DNA from: Salvia splendens
Taxonomy: Eukaryota; Streptophyta; Magnoliopsida; Lamiales; Lamiaceae
Direction: 5' to 3'
Assembly (NCBI RefSeq): GCF_004379255.2
Contig: NC_056047.1
Location: forward strand, 33,699,855 to 33,763,854
DNA length: 64,000 nucleotides
Below, piece after piece: positions 33,823-45,675 of the stretch. Every line of letters begins with the position of its first letter. Positions within the stretch are counted from its first letter, which is position 1. Position numbers and translations under genes: made by a program. Under the pieces are notes generated by a model, which did no database searches, had not been told where the DNA came from, and was given only the letters and a program-made list of their open reading frames with translations.

Positions 33823-35025
33823 ATGGAGAACGAAGAGGGTAACAACAGCCCACCACCACCTCCGCCCACTAATGCCGAGCTTCTACGGCAGCTGGAGGAG
33901 CTGCGTCAACAAGTCAATCATAGATCAGTTGTGGTGCCTGTGCAGAATCAGTATGCCTATCATGGAGTGGCACAACCACCTGTCAACAACAACATCAATG
34001 CCAACAATTTTGAGCTGAGGAGATGATGATTCAGATGGCAGAGAATATTGCTTTTATGGGCAAATCCACAGATGATCCGAACAAACATATCACCAAGTTC
34101 ATTCAGATCTGCAACACAACAAAGCTGAATGGAGTGACAGATGAGCAAGTTCGACTAAGGTTGTTTCCTTTCTCTTCAGAGGATTCAGCAAAGGACTGGT
34201 TGGAGAGTTTGGAGCCAGGATCAATTAGAACATGGGATGCTATGGAGGAAAAGTTTTTGGAAATGTTCTATCCCCCGAGTGAGGCTATTAATAGGCAACA
34301 TGAGATCATTGCCTTTAAGATGAACCTTGCAGAGAATATTAGAGAAGCATGGGGGAGGTTCAAAGCCTTGATGAAGCGGTGTCTCAACCATGGGTTAACC
34401 CCGACAGTGCAAGTCATTACATTCTTCAAAGGGTGCGTGCCTGAAGCACAACAGGAGTTGAATTTGAGCTCAGGTGGAAATCTTCTCAAGAAAGGAGTGA
34501 ATGAAGCTATGGAAGTGATAGAAAAGCTTGCATCTAATGATGAAGGATGGAGCAACGACAGGAGTAAGGTGCATATGGTGGCTTCTACTACATATCATGA
34601 TCCTATGAGCGCCCTATCCGACTAGTTGGATGCGTTGACCATGAAATTCGACTGCATGGCAATGGGGCAACCGTCTCAAGAACCCCAAGGAAATATGGAG
34701 GACGTGAACTATGTGAATCAAGGGGGCAACTACCGGTACTACAATAATCACCGCCCCAACTTTCAGGGTGGAGGATATAATCAGTTCGGGAACAAAGGGC
34801 ATTCCAATCTCTCTTATAGAAACCCCAATAATGATCTGCAACCACCCCCAGGTCACAGTTACTGATGGAGTGGTTAATGATCCGAAGAAGATGACCACGG
34901 AAGACATACTCAAGTCTTTCATGCTACAGTCCAACAAGCTCATGGAGCAGAACAATCAAATGATGGAGAAGGTTGAGACAGATGTGCAAAGTATGGCCAC
35001 TCATATGAAGAACATCGACACATAG
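33823..35025 (+). pseudogene. Athila-1 gag (capsid domain), frameshifted
   Basis: The start at 33823 gives a proline-rich head and a short coiled-coil-like stretch (NAELLRQLEELRQQV). After a frameshift near 34020 a retrotransposon Gag domain is readable over 34023-34625: FIQICNTTKLNGVTDEQVRL, SAKDWLESLEPGSI, TWDAMEEKFLEMFYPPSEA. This domain builds the capsid. A TAG at 34623-34625 ends it; the same frame goes on as LDALTMKFDCMAMG to 34865. A further frame change leads to 34768-35025, which ends in TAG at 35023-35025. I see no clear CCHC knuckle. Confidence 0.88.
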
Positions 35026-35046
35026 ATCAACCAGATTTCCCAAACT

Positions 35047-36213
35047 GTGAGTACTAATACTCAATCGGGAAAATTCCCTTCGAACACCATCATAAATCCC
35101 AAAGATTGCAAAGCTGTACAGTTGAGGAGTGGAAAAAGTTACGAGGGACCTGCAATGCCATCAGAGGACAGAGTAATGGAAAAGGCACCTGAAGAGGAGG
35201 AGTTAGTTGAGGAAGTTGAGACCGAGACAGTACAGATTACTTCCCCACCTAAGGAGAACGTGGTTCCAACTTCACCTACACCACCTACAGCTCATAGTCC
35301 AGCTGAAGTGAGGATCCATTATCCTCAACGTGTTGAAAAGAAGAAGACAGATGCCCAGTTTTCAAGGTTCTTAGACATCTTTAGGAAGGTTAACTTGAAT
35401 ATTCCATTGGTGGAGGCACTTCAAGAAATGCCTACATATGCAAAGTTCCTAAAGGATGTGCTCTCCAAGAAGAAGAGGTGGAGTGACTATGAGACGGTGA
35501 ACATATCTGAAAGCTGTAGTGCCATAATTCAGAAAAAGCTACGGGCCAAGCTTAAAGATCCTGGCAGTTTCAACATCTCATGCGTCATTGGAAATGACAG
35601 ACAGACATAGGCACTTTGTGATCTGGGGGCGAGCATAAATTTGATGCCATTATCATTTTTCAGAAAGATAAAGATCGGCACTCTCAAGCCGACAACAATC
35701 ACACTGCAGATGGCAGATAGAACCGTCACCTATCCTAAAGGAATTGTTGAGGACGTTCTTGTGATGGTACACGACTTCATATTTCCCGTCGATTTTGTAG
35801 TTTTGGATATGGAAGAAGACGTGAATGTACGGCTTATCCTGGGGCGTCCATTCCTTGCAACGGGAAAAGCATTGATAGATATAGCAAAGGGAGAGCTCAC
35901 TCTTCACATGGGCAACAAACGCCACATCTTATCTATCTACAATGCTATGAAGAGTTGTGAGGAAGAGGAACTTGTTATGAAGAAGGAGTGCAAAGCTGTG
36001 CATGTTGTAGAGGTTCAAAAGGCACAAGAAATTGAGTCCACATTTGGGGATTTTTCTTTGCCGCAGTGGATGTTTGGTTCATGTGGTGGATCAAGTTCTA
36101 AAGAAGAGACTGCATTAAATCCTAAAGTGAAGGAGAAGAAAACAAAAGCTGAAAATTCACCCAAAGTGGAAACCAAAATTTCTGATGCTCTGAAAAATAC
36201 TTGGTGGAATTGA
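35047..36213 (+). pseudogene. Athila-1 gag C-terminal region and aspartic protease
   Basis: In one frame, 35047-35610 is an acidic, proline-rich linker with LDIFRKVNLNIPLVEAL and YAKFLKDVLSKKKR, typical of Athila. TAG at 35608-35610 interrupts, and the frame continues with ALCDLGASINLMPLSFF, where DLGAS replaces the usual DSGA/DTGA of retropepsins as in other Athila-like proteases, then VILVMVHDFIFPVDF-like and LGRPFLATGKALIDI segments. The ORF 35641-36213 ends at a TGA formed at the joint with LTR sequence, so everything after the protease is gone. Confidence 0.88.
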
Positions 36214-36867
36214 TTTCGTTTTATCTTGCTCTTGCAATTGTTTGAATTATTCTTGTGCTTTTTCCTATCAATTGCTTGATCACTGATTGAGAGTGAGTGT
36301 AGGGTTTCTTAGAGTAATCGGGAGATGAAATAATTAATCTTGAAAGAGGAATAATTCACACCTTTATTCAATAAAACTCGGGAGAGTTGAGATTTTGAGT
36401 GGGATCATTAATCTAATCAACCTGTTAGGAGTTAGGTCTAAGAATTAGAAGGGAACTTCAATTATTACACCTAATCTACGGATTTCTCACCTTGGGAGGG
36501 GGTTTAATCTACAATTGTTATTGATTCAACAATTCTGGAGACTTTAAATGGTAAATCGGTTTTAATTGGGTTAGGCTATGAGTTGTGCATCAGATACTTG
36601 AATTCTGCATATTTCTCCATCATCTTACACCACTTGCTTAATTGCTTTCTTATTTAAGTGTTCTATTTTAATCTCTGCATTTACATGTTTTCAGTAGTTG
36701 TTAGTTTTAAAACCAAAATTTCTGATCGTCTAGATAGTAGTTGAAACTCGTGGTACTTAGGTTGATACTTAATTGTCTCTGTGGGATACGATATACTCTT
36801 GCTTGCTATTTGCTACGATAACCCCGTACGCTTGCGGGTATTATTTGGGTAAAATAAAGTTGAGTCA
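36208..36867 (+). repeat. 3' LTR of Athila-1, truncated at its 5' end
   Basis: Matches 20394-20812 plus 33227-33461. The first ~750 bases of the LTR, the polypurine tract and all of RT-RH-INT are missing. The joint shows the shared string AATTG (36208-36212 and 20394-20398). Ends GTTGAGTCA and is followed by ATAGT. Confidence 0.9.
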
Positions 36868-36872
36868 ATAGT

Positions 36873-37290
36873 GCATGACATAGAGTTTTGTTATGTGTGT
36901 TTTGATTGAGTTTTGATACAAGTGTTAAAAGTTTGAGATTTGCTAATGTGACTTGACAATGTATAGGGAGTTTTATATCGATATATACTCTATGAGATTT
37001 TCTTATAAGTCTTAGAAGTCTGAAGATGGGATGAGGATTATGTTGCTGTAACAGGAATGTAGATAAGTTTGACATTAGAGTAGCGCAACAACTACTTCTT
37101 TAGTGAGTCATTAGTTGTTTGAGTAAGTTTAGAAAGTGTGGCATATTAGGTATAAAGCTTTGGATAGTCCATTTCCACTGCAATGTTCTTATACGAAAAA
37201 GTATACATAATGTATTTTGATTGAGTTTCCATAATACTAAATGGTGACATCATTATCCAATGGATTTACTTATCGAGTAAGGGGTGTTAC
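36873..37290. other. Intergenic DNA right of Athila-1
   Basis: About 420 AT-rich bases with no gene, LTR or MITE signal that I can support. It is the expected continuation of 19242-19641. Confidence 0.5.
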
Positions 37291-38585
37291 TGATACACTC
37301 AGATTTTGCATCGTGTTAAGGAATTAATTTGGTCTATTTTGAGTGTCAAAGTTACAATATATGTCCATTATTTATACATTTTGTCTATTTTGGTATTTTG
37401 ACGTGTTTTGTGAGAAATGTGCAAAATAGAGTTTAAAAAGATAGCAAAAAGTCAAAATATGAAGTTTGGAGCATTCGAGCCAGCCAGCGGTCTGCTGGAC
37501 CTTCGTCAGCTGCGCTGGGCCCAATCGACCCTTGGAGCTGCAAGACTCCATCTCGAAATTTGTGCCTGGACTGGGCACAACGACCGCTCATAGTTGGACC
37601 AAGAGAGTTAGAGAATTGCCAGCGGCCCGCTGGATATTTGGCAATAGTTCGCTGGAATCGTGCGGCGCATGATTTTACTTAATTTCTCTACTAGACTTAC
37701 CTAACTGAATTAGAAGATTTACCATATTATGATGCACGACTTAATGGTTAAAATTACCTTCTAAAGCTTCATCAAAGGAACCTTTTGTTGCATTATTTTA
37801 GATTTTCTGTCCATTGCTTATCATCTTTCCACCATGAGTTTAAAGCGTGGATTCAAGAGAAGATCAAGACTACAAGATTTTTCCTTTGGATTTAGCTTAT
37901 TAGTTTTTATGTTTTCCCTACAAACTATGGATTTAGTTTATTTGTCTATGAGTAGCTATATTTGTAGAATTCTAGGGATTTGTTAGTAAGGATTTCGGTT
38001 TATACAATTTCTATTTGTTTAATATCCATTTTGTTCATACTTGCTTTATTCTAATTGTGCGATAATGCTTCATGTTTGAGTGACTCATTCTGTGATGATT
38101 TCTTGGCTTGTAAAGTGGAGTAATCGAGAGAGGATTTGCATGTTAGAACGACTTAGTTAACGCTACAATTAATTCCCCCTAAAAAGGTACATTTAATTGA
38201 GAGTGAGGACCTCTTGATAATCTAATTGTACCTTTTGGAATTGCTAATCTAAGATTAACGACCTTAGTGTGTAATCTACTTTGTGCCACATGAAAATACT
38301 TATATAACTCGTTCTAGTTAAACATGAATTGTTCTAGGGTATTGTAGATGGAATGTGTATAAACTATAATTGTGAAAACACATCCATGTAATTCCCTTGT
38401 TTTCATATGTTTAACTTGTGTGTTTGATTCTGCAATTGATTTACTTGCTTTCTTTAATTGTTTTAATTACTGTTTTCTTAATTCAAACCAATCCCAAAAC
38501 CATGTCTCCAAATAGTAGAAGAAGCCTAGTCTTAGATAGACAATCTGTGATAGTGTTCATTGTGTTCAATATCCTATGATTACCC
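37291..38585 (+). repeat. LTR-T copy 2, 3' end lost
   Basis: Starts TGATACACTCAGATTTTGCA and follows the minus-strand LTR at 50822-52280 in order: GGTATTTTGACGTGTTTTGTG, a block with CAGCGGTCTGCTGG-type palindromes (37480-37665), then the CAACAAAT/TCACAATCT-like interior. It breaks off at 38585, about 95 bases before the LTR would end, where Copia-2 begins. No polypurine tract precedes it. Confidence 0.75.
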
Positions 38586-40133
38586 TGCTGGGGTTTGGTG
38601 CCCCTTGCATAGCGAAAGACATGCATAAACAAATAAATCAGACTACAGATCTATTTGACTGATTATGAGATTAATTGATCCACATGCTAAACACAAAATT
38701 ACATGCTAGAACACATATAATTCATGTAAAAGGAATCAAAACCCTAATTCATGAATTCCTAAGGATTAGAATTACCGATCTAATTCTCCAAAGAATCTAT
38801 GATTGCTTGTGCCTTCTCCACATGAAGATCTTCGTACTCAACCAGGAATCTTCTAATCTGTTTCCCGAACTTAGATTATGACAACCTTTGGGTGGGCAAC
38901 GCTTGTCATAATAAAAAAGGGCTTGACCAGGAATCTTCTAATATGTATCCCGAACTTAGATTACGATGACCTTTGGGTGGGCAACGCTTGTCAGAATAAA
39001 AAAGGGATTGACTAAACAAAAGACATGATTCCCACCAGAAGGGAATGAAAATTTCCGTCTCCTCTGGAGAGAGGGAGCACGAAATTAATGTTAAAATTTC
39101 ATTAAATTAGTCTTCTATTTAGTCTTCTTTATATAAAGTTATGATGGGCCAGATTAGAGATCCATGGAGGTTGGATTTGGGCCAAACCGGTAGGACTTTT
39201 ACTAATTAAATTGAGCCCCAATTTAATTCAAATCCAAACAGAATATTATTATTATCCACTATATTATAATAATATTGACTGCCCATTCAATCCCAAATTA
39301 CGAGTAATCCAGGCTTTACCTCTTTAATTTATTATTTCCCATGTTAAGATATAAATATTCATTAATTAATTTAAGTATGCTATTCGACTTTAATTAATTA
39401 ATATCTTTTTCCAAGAGTTGTCTAGTTCAAAATCTTTATTTATTATTCTGGAATAAATTCCAACCGGCCGGGTTTCTGAATAATAAAACCTTTTTCGAAC
39501 ACCTCTTGAGGATATTATCAAACTGGACTCACCCAACACATGATTCATTGCAATAACAATACTAGCACCACTAGACATTAATCACCACTACCCAAGATAT
39601 CAGGATTCTTGGATTGCGAAAAATCCGCACCATTTGATAAATCAAAATAGTGCATAATCAATATTGTATGCTCAATGTTATGTCAAGAAATAACAATCAC
39701 CTAGACCTCGTCTTTCAGTAAATAACAAGGATGACTTATCTTAACTGTTAGGTCCTTCAGTGCTATACCACACCAGTGTCGTTTATTTCCTAAGGTAAGA
39801 AAACATGCAGACTGACACTGCAACCTTTCACGATAGGTAGGCAAGGCCTATCTTGTTTGTGAAATTCTATTTCTCTTCTACAAAGGACCGACTGCATCAC
39901 CTTCTGTGAACGTCGTTCACGAGCAGTCTACTATGCAGAAGAATTAGACTTGTTTGCTTCTTATACATTTAAATGTTTGAAAAACATCTTATAAATGTAT
40001 AAACAAACACCAATGCGATAAAACTACTTCTTCTCGCCTTGGGTTAAAAGTGAATTGTAGAATTTATTGTATACAAGCAATTCTATCCGTGGAACATGCT
40101 CAAAATATGCTTTCCAGTATACTAATCCTAACA
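38586..40133 (-). repeat. LTR of Copia-2
   Basis: Minus-strand start TGTTAGGATTAGTATACTGG at 40133, minus-strand end CCAAACCCCAGCA at 38586, 1548 bases. It is related to, but clearly diverged from, the Copia-1 LTRs. Confidence 0.8.
38841..39010 (-). repeat. 85-bp tandem duplication in the Copia-2 LTR
   Basis: Units 38841-38925 and 38926-39010 both begin ACCAGGAATCTTCTAAT and contain CCTTTGGGTGGGCAACGCTT. They differ at several positions. The Copia-1 LTRs have only one such unit region, so it arose in this copy or its lineage. Confidence 0.75.
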
Positions 40134-40806
40134 ATCTCACATTTATACTCAAAATCATGCTTTCGAGTGTACCCACTGCCAAAAATCTCTCACATATACT
40201 CTAAGCAAGTCTCGGACCATGATACATCGAACTACCATACTTTTCACCTCATGTGTAAAACATGTTGTCAAATAGGCATTTTGTGAAAATTTTTCCAGGT
40301 TGTTCTCTAATGATATCTTGGTAACCATAATGTCTCGCAGTGCACTTAATCCTTAGTTAATTTCATACTTCCCCCCTATGTGATTGCTTAGTTTCATCAG
40401 CTCGTGTTTCCCTCGAGTAAGACATATGACTAGAGTAACCATAACATAATATAATACTCATACACATACTCGGAATCACGGTCAAAGCTATTAGGTAGTT
40501 ACTGAGATTAGCAACTACTTATCAGTTTCTGGTGAAACCACACTTGTAATTTTCATGATCGAGTCTATGATTTGATCACACTCCTTCATGTGTCAATATG
40601 CAACTCCTAAAGTGAACACATAGTCAGAGGATGACTCGATCACCGATCAATTATAAAATCGAGTCGATGTAACCTAAAGGACATAACATGGATGTCTGGT
40701 AAACTAGAGCATACCGTTTAGTCTTCTTCAAGTACTATAGTATATTCTTTATTAATCCATCACCAAAGCTAATATCTAACTTATACACATCATAACATAC
40801 ATGAGA
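40134..40806 (-). pseudogene. Copia-2 interior end (RNase H relic)
   Basis: No reading frame survives. Order and sequence match the end of the Copia-1 interior (the CTCATGTATGTTATGATGTG string at its far end equals 16145-16170). The polypurine tract position reads AAATGTGAGAT on the minus strand. Confidence 0.6.
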
Positions 40807-41940
40807 CTTTTAAGCTTAGGTGCGTAGAGAATCTGTCAGGCCAAGAAAATGGATGAAAAATCAACCAGGCAGAGGAAATCAAGGGAAATCGAAGTGAAGA
40901 ATGCCATTGTGGAACCTGACCGGGGAGATGGAGGAAGCGATGGCAGAAGTAGCAGCTATGCAAAGCATCTTTTAAAGGATTTTCTAGGAGGGGCAAAATT
41001 GACAATTCAGCAAAGAAGACACCCTAGAAATTCGAGCCTCGTCTATAAATAGAGACACAACATGAAGAGAGGCATCATTCATGAATCATCTTAGTTTTGC
41101 TCTTAGTTCACTTCACTCACTTATTCTCTCTGCACTTAGCACATATGGGGTAAATTCTGGGAGTTCGTGGTAATCTAGTTCAGTTTCCATGGTGTAACAT
41201 CGTCCTTATGAAGGGCAAAGATACAATTGTTTATTTTCTGTTGTTCTGAGCTGAGACTTCATCGTTTTGGAAGTTCGGCATTTAATATTTTTGTGTTGAA
41301 CCTTAATTTCGTGGCTATGGAATGTTTCTATTTTCTGTTCACGTGATTCTAATGTTTGATTGTTGGTTTTTACTGTTTTGGATGCTTTTGCAATTGATGT
41401 TTGATTAGGAGTTGAGATCGTGTTAATCGGAGTTGATTTGTTGTTGAATCGGTTAAATCTGAATTGAGGAGTATGGATTTGATGTATCGGAGTTGGTTTT
41501 TGTTGATTTGAGTTGAATTGAAGTTTGGAGTTGTGGATCTGAGACGTGATGTTCTGAATTTGCATGGTTATGGATGATTCCTGTTGTTTTCTTATTTTGC
41601 TCGGTCTAGTAGTTTTGTTCTTAATCGTAATGTTTGAAGTTGGATCTGAGGTTGCTCTGTTTCTGAGTCTAGTAGGTAGATTAGTCACCTTTAAATTCCT
41701 CCGAGTCTATTAGTTAAACAAGTCTTAACCCATGAGTTGTGTGGCAGCAGCCAAACTCTTCCCAATCCTCTGAACACTTGCTAATCCCTTCCATCTCTGA
41801 GGGATCGATCATTACTACCCTATACTAGCAAATAGTAAATGGGTTAAGGTTTTAATAGTGATTGAAATTATCCCAACGACACAATCAGATAGATTAGGGA
41901 TTTCCTAGGCCTAGCGGTTGAGTGAATCCTCTGGACCTAT
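40807..41940 (+). repeat. 5' LTR remnant of Athila-2
   Basis: No TG start is visible; it follows Copia-2 directly. TATAAATAG at 41044-41052 and the next 60 bases (GAGAGGCATCATTCAT) resemble the Athila-3 LTR at 62322-62375 (GAGAAGGCATCATCAA). The end near 41820 has CCCTATACTAG, like CACTATACTAG at 63412. The right limit is approximate, and I find no TGGCGCC primer site. Confidence 0.55.
41044..41052 (+). promoter_or_regulatory. TATA box in the Athila-2 LTR
   Basis: TATAAATAG in a GC-neutral context, with the same position relative to the conserved GGCATCAT string as in Athila-3 (62322-62330). Likely start of element transcription about 30 bases downstream. Confidence 0.55.
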
Positions 41941-41995
41941 TTGATTTATACCTGCACACACGTACATCACACCACCACATCAATATCAGTCAGTG

Positions 41996-42840
41996 ATGGA
42001 GCAAGCTCAAATTGGACGCAAGACGTGCGAGATCGAGGAGTAGAAAACCCAACTGCCTAGGAGGAGCGGCCACGACAAAACCGGTTCAGTTACTGAGCCC
42101 CCTACCGAAATAAAAAAGAAGGATTCTAAGGTGGTCACTGAAATTCCAAGGGAAGTGGCAAAGGGAGAGAAACCATTCCTCTATCGCTTTGTGACAAAAA
42201 GGAAGAAAGAGGTGGTTTATCTGTCCATATTCGGGAAGCTGGATGTTACCATACCTTTCCTCCAAGCCGTAAAGTTACCACCGATGGGGATGTTCATTAA
42301 GGAATTCATAGCAGGAAGGGCCAAGGAGGATGGAAAAATCGTGGTGGAAGGGATAGCATTGGCCATAGTCCAGGAGAAGCTCACACCCAACAGAGCCGAC
42401 CCAGGTATGTTCACTTTGCCCATAACTATTGAGGATGTCAAAATTGAGCATGCAATGTGTGATCTATGAGCATCCATAAATGTTATGTCATATGTAATCT
42501 ATAACCGTTTGAAGAGGGCGAAGTTAACAAGTACTAGGGTCCTAATTTAACTGGCTGATAGGTCTTGCATCAGCCCCGAGGGGGTTGTAGAAAATGTGTT
42601 GGTAAAAGTGCATGATTTTTTATATCCTACTGATTTTTATGTGATTAGAATGAGTGAGTAGAGGCTAAGGAGTCTAGCGGAATACTCTTAGGCAGACCCT
42701 TTTTGAGAACAACAAAAACAATTGTTGATATAGCCTAGGGACAATATGCATAGATTTTCATGGTCATGAAAAAACCCATTAATTATGAGAATCGATGTCA
42801 TGTTGATGTGATTCACCCCCTAGTCCAAGAGTATCTTGAG
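41996..42840 (+). pseudogene. Athila-2 gag end and aspartic protease
   Basis: A frame from ATG at 41996 (MEQAQIGRKTCEIEE, then TAG) continues over 42131-42469 with EKPFLYRFVTKRKKEV and ends CDL followed by TGA, where Athila-1 reads CDLGASINLMP. After the stop, ASINVMSYVIYNRL, TRVLI, LADRS, PEGVVENVLVKVHDFLYPT and LGRPF pieces follow in mixed frames. The capsid domain is absent. The protease glycine codon of DLGAS is now a stop. Confidence 0.8.
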
Positions 42841-42859
42841 GCTGAGTAATTACAGGAGA

Positions 42860-44881
42860 AAATCCAGGCCTTAGATGTGTACCAACCGGCTGACTTAAAA
42901 GCCGCAGCTTGGTGTGAACTGATCAGTAGCCAGGGGTTGAATGATGAAGAAGTTGAGAAAGCTATTAAGGAATTTTGCATGAAACCCGATTTCACCGGGA
43001 ACACAAGTACAATGTTACCGGTCAGTACAGAGGGTACCACAGAAGTAAAGTCGGAGAAAGACGATGAAGCGGGAGGAAACCCATTGCCCTCAGAGACACT
43101 TTCTCCACAAGTTGAGTTGAAAAAACTGCCACCTAATTTGAAGTACGCCTACCTCGGAGAGGGAGATTCCCTCCAAGTGATTATTACTAGCGAGCTGACA
43201 GAGGAATAGGAGGCAAGCCTACTGGTTGTGCTGAGCAAGAACAGAAAGGGCATCGGATGGAGTCTTACGGATCCAGTGAGAATAAGTCCACATGTATGTA
43301 TGCACCACATCAGACTAGAGGAAGGAGCTAAGGAACATCGGGAACCGCAGGAGAAATTGCCCCCAACATGCGCGAAGAAGTTTTAAAGTAGATACTGAAG
43401 CTGTTGTCCTTGGGAATCATTTACTCGGTTCCAGATAGTGAATGGGTCAGCCCAGTTCACATGGTTCATAAGAAGTCAGGAATCCAGGTGGTGCAGAATG
43501 AAAAAAATGAGCTAGTGCCCACTCGGTTGGTCACCGGGTGACGGATGTGTATCGACTGCCGCAAGCTGAATGCCGCCACCAGGAAGGACCACTTCCCTTT
43601 GCCGTTCATAGATCAAATGTTGGAGCGATTGGCTGGGAGACAATATTACTTCTTCTTTGACGGATAGTGGATATTTCCATACCTATGTAGACCCTGAAGA
43701 CAGGGACAAGACAACATTTACCTGCCTGTTTGGAACTTATGCGTATAGACGAATGTCATTCCGGCTGTGCAATGCCCCAGGGACATTCAAACGGTGCATG
43801 ATGAGTATCTTCTCCGACCTGATTGAAGACTGCATAGAAATCTTTATGGACGACTTCACTGTTTATGGAGATTCATTTGACTCCTGCCTACGACATCTGG
43901 ACGTGGTGTTGGGGAGATTCCAAGAGAAAAACCTGGTCTTAAACTTCTAGAAGTGTCATTTCATTGTCACGGAAGGCTTAGTATTGGGTCATGCGGTGTC
44001 AGAGAGAGGGATCCAGGTTGACCAGGCAAAAGTGGAAGTGATATCTAAGCTACCGTTTCCTACTAATCAGAAGGAAATAAGAGGTTTTCTGGGGCACGCA
44101 AGTTTTTATCGAAGATTCATTAAGGATTTTGCCAAAATTGTCCAGCCTCTCACCAGACTCCTCCAGAACGATGTCGAGTTTGTCTTCGACGAGCAGTGTG
44201 AAGCAGCCTTTAAACTTCTCAAGGGAGAAGTTTGTGTCAGCTCCTATTATCCGCGCTCCTGACTGGGATGACCCCTACGAGGTGATGTGCGACGCCAGTG
44301 ATTATGCAGTGGGAGTGGTACTGGGTCAAATGATCGATGGGAAAAGATAAGTGATCTTTTATGCATCAAAGACACTCAACCAAGCGCAGAGGAACTTTGA
44401 CACCAATGAAAAGGAAATGTTCGCTGTGGTGTACTCATAGGACAAATTTTGCCAATATTTGCTGAGATCAAAGATTGTCGTCCATACTGACCATGCGGCG
44501 ATCAAATATCTAATTGCCAAGAAGGAGTCGAAACCCAAACTGATCAGATGGGTACTATTCCTGCAAGAGTTTGATTGGAATGTTGAAGACAAGCGAGGAT
44601 TAGAAAACAAGGTGGCAGATCACTTGTGTAGAATCGTGCAAGAAGGAAGTAGTGAGGATGTACAAGATAGATTCATGGAGGACCACCTATGTAAAGTGGT
44701 TTTCTCAGCCAGACGAATTAATTGGGAAGAAGTTATGACACTTACTGGCCAGGAAGTGACGAAAAAAGGAAAAGAAAAAGTTGGACATGAGCCGTGGTTC
44801 GCCGATCTGGCGAATTATCTAGTTACAGGGGATCTCCCAGATGTACTAAGCATTACGAAGGCTCAGAAGTTGAAAATCTGA
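42860..44881 (+). pseudogene. Athila-2 reverse transcriptase-RNase H
   Basis: Pieces in order: linker with AAWCELISSQGLNDEEVE (42877-43209), RT fingers broken over 43210-43650 (stops at VTG-stop-RMCID and after FDG), RT palm 43657-43950 with [17 protein letters not shown] and [11 protein letters not shown], thumb 43984-44262 with GFLGHASFYRRFIKDFAKI, a frameshift near 44230, and RNase H to 44881 with [24 protein letters not shown] and KVADHLC. At least eight stops or frameshifts. The same protein is far better preserved in Athila-3. Confidence 0.9.
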
Positions 44882-44898
44882 AGTGAGGCAAAATATTT

Positions 44899-45675
44899 TT
44901 GGACGACCCATACTTGTGGAAGATGGGAGCCGATCAGGTGATCAGAAGGTGTGTTCCTGACTGGGAGCAGAGAGATGTTTTGATGCATTGCCACTCTTTG
45001 GCATGCGGAGGGCACTTTAGACCCAAGAAGACTGCAAGAAAGGTGCTAGACAGTGAATTTTACTGGCCAACTCTAAACAAGGACTCATACGAGTTTTGTA
45101 AAAATTGCGACCGTTGCCAACTGACCGGTGGGATCTCTGCGCGAGATGAAATGCCACAAGTCCCGGTCATTGAATGCGAAGTGATCGATGTTTGGGGTAT
45201 GGACTTCATGGGTCCATTTCCATCATCCTATGGGAACTCCTATATTTTGGTGGCAGTTGACTACGTCTTCAATTGGATTGAAGCTAAGGCCACGAGCACG
45301 TGTGAGTCTAAGGAGGTTGCTAAGTTCTTGAAGAGTAACATCTTCAGCAGGTTTGGAGTACAAAGAACGATCATATATGATCAAGGGACTCTTTTCTGCA
45401 ATCGTACCATTGAGGCATTGATGAAGAGGTACGGGGTTCATCACCGACTGTCTAGTCACTATTATCCGCAAGGTAATGGCCAAGCTGAGATATCTAATAG
45501 GGAGAAAAAAAGCATCCTTGAGAAGACGGTTAATCCTTCCAGGAAGGATTTAAGTAAAAGGTTGGAAGATGCTCTATGGGCATACAGAACCACCTACAAG
45601 ACACCAATAAGGATGTCCCCCTATCGTATTGTCTTTGGAAAAATGTGTCATCTGCCAGTGGGAATTGGACATTGA
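44899..45675 (+). pseudogene. Athila-2 integrase, first complete stretch
   Basis: The frame of 258 codons carries the HHCC zinc domain ([10 protein letters not shown] ... [11 protein letters not shown]), then the core: [15 protein letters not shown] (first Asp), [11 protein letters not shown] (second Asp) and [13 protein letters not shown] (Glu). It ends at TGA within [17 protein letters not shown], where tandem unit B has CGA (Arg). The last ~270 bases (from 45404) are also the first unit of the tandem array. Confidence 0.92.

Larger units (their letters stand above)
19647..36867 (+). mobile_element. Athila-type Ty3/gypsy element, copy 1 (internally deleted, carries nested Tekay-2)
   Basis: Proposed limits: TGACATACTT at 19647 and GTTGAGTCA at 36867, both flanked by ATAGT (19642-19646 and 36868-36872). 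After the 5' LTR come the primer site TGGCGCCCTTGCCGGGGA, gag, protease, then a jump straight into the middle of the 3' LTR. Reverse transcriptase, RNase H and integrase are absent. Apart from the nested Tekay-2 and its duplication the element is about 4.8 kb. The left LTR limit rests on the target duplication and the TGAC/GTCA ends, since the matching part of the 3' LTR is gone. Confidence 0.85.
38586..40806 (-). mobile_element. Copia-2, 3' fragment on the minus strand
   Basis: An LTR (38586-40133) is followed by about 670 bases of copia interior read on the minus strand, with the same order of strings as the Copia-1 interior near 16140-16747. The match ends at about 40806, where the Athila-2 LTR remnant starts, so the 5' two thirds are missing. 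It sits inside LTR-T copy 2; TACCC at 38581-38585 may be its target duplication, but the partner is lost. Confidence 0.75.
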
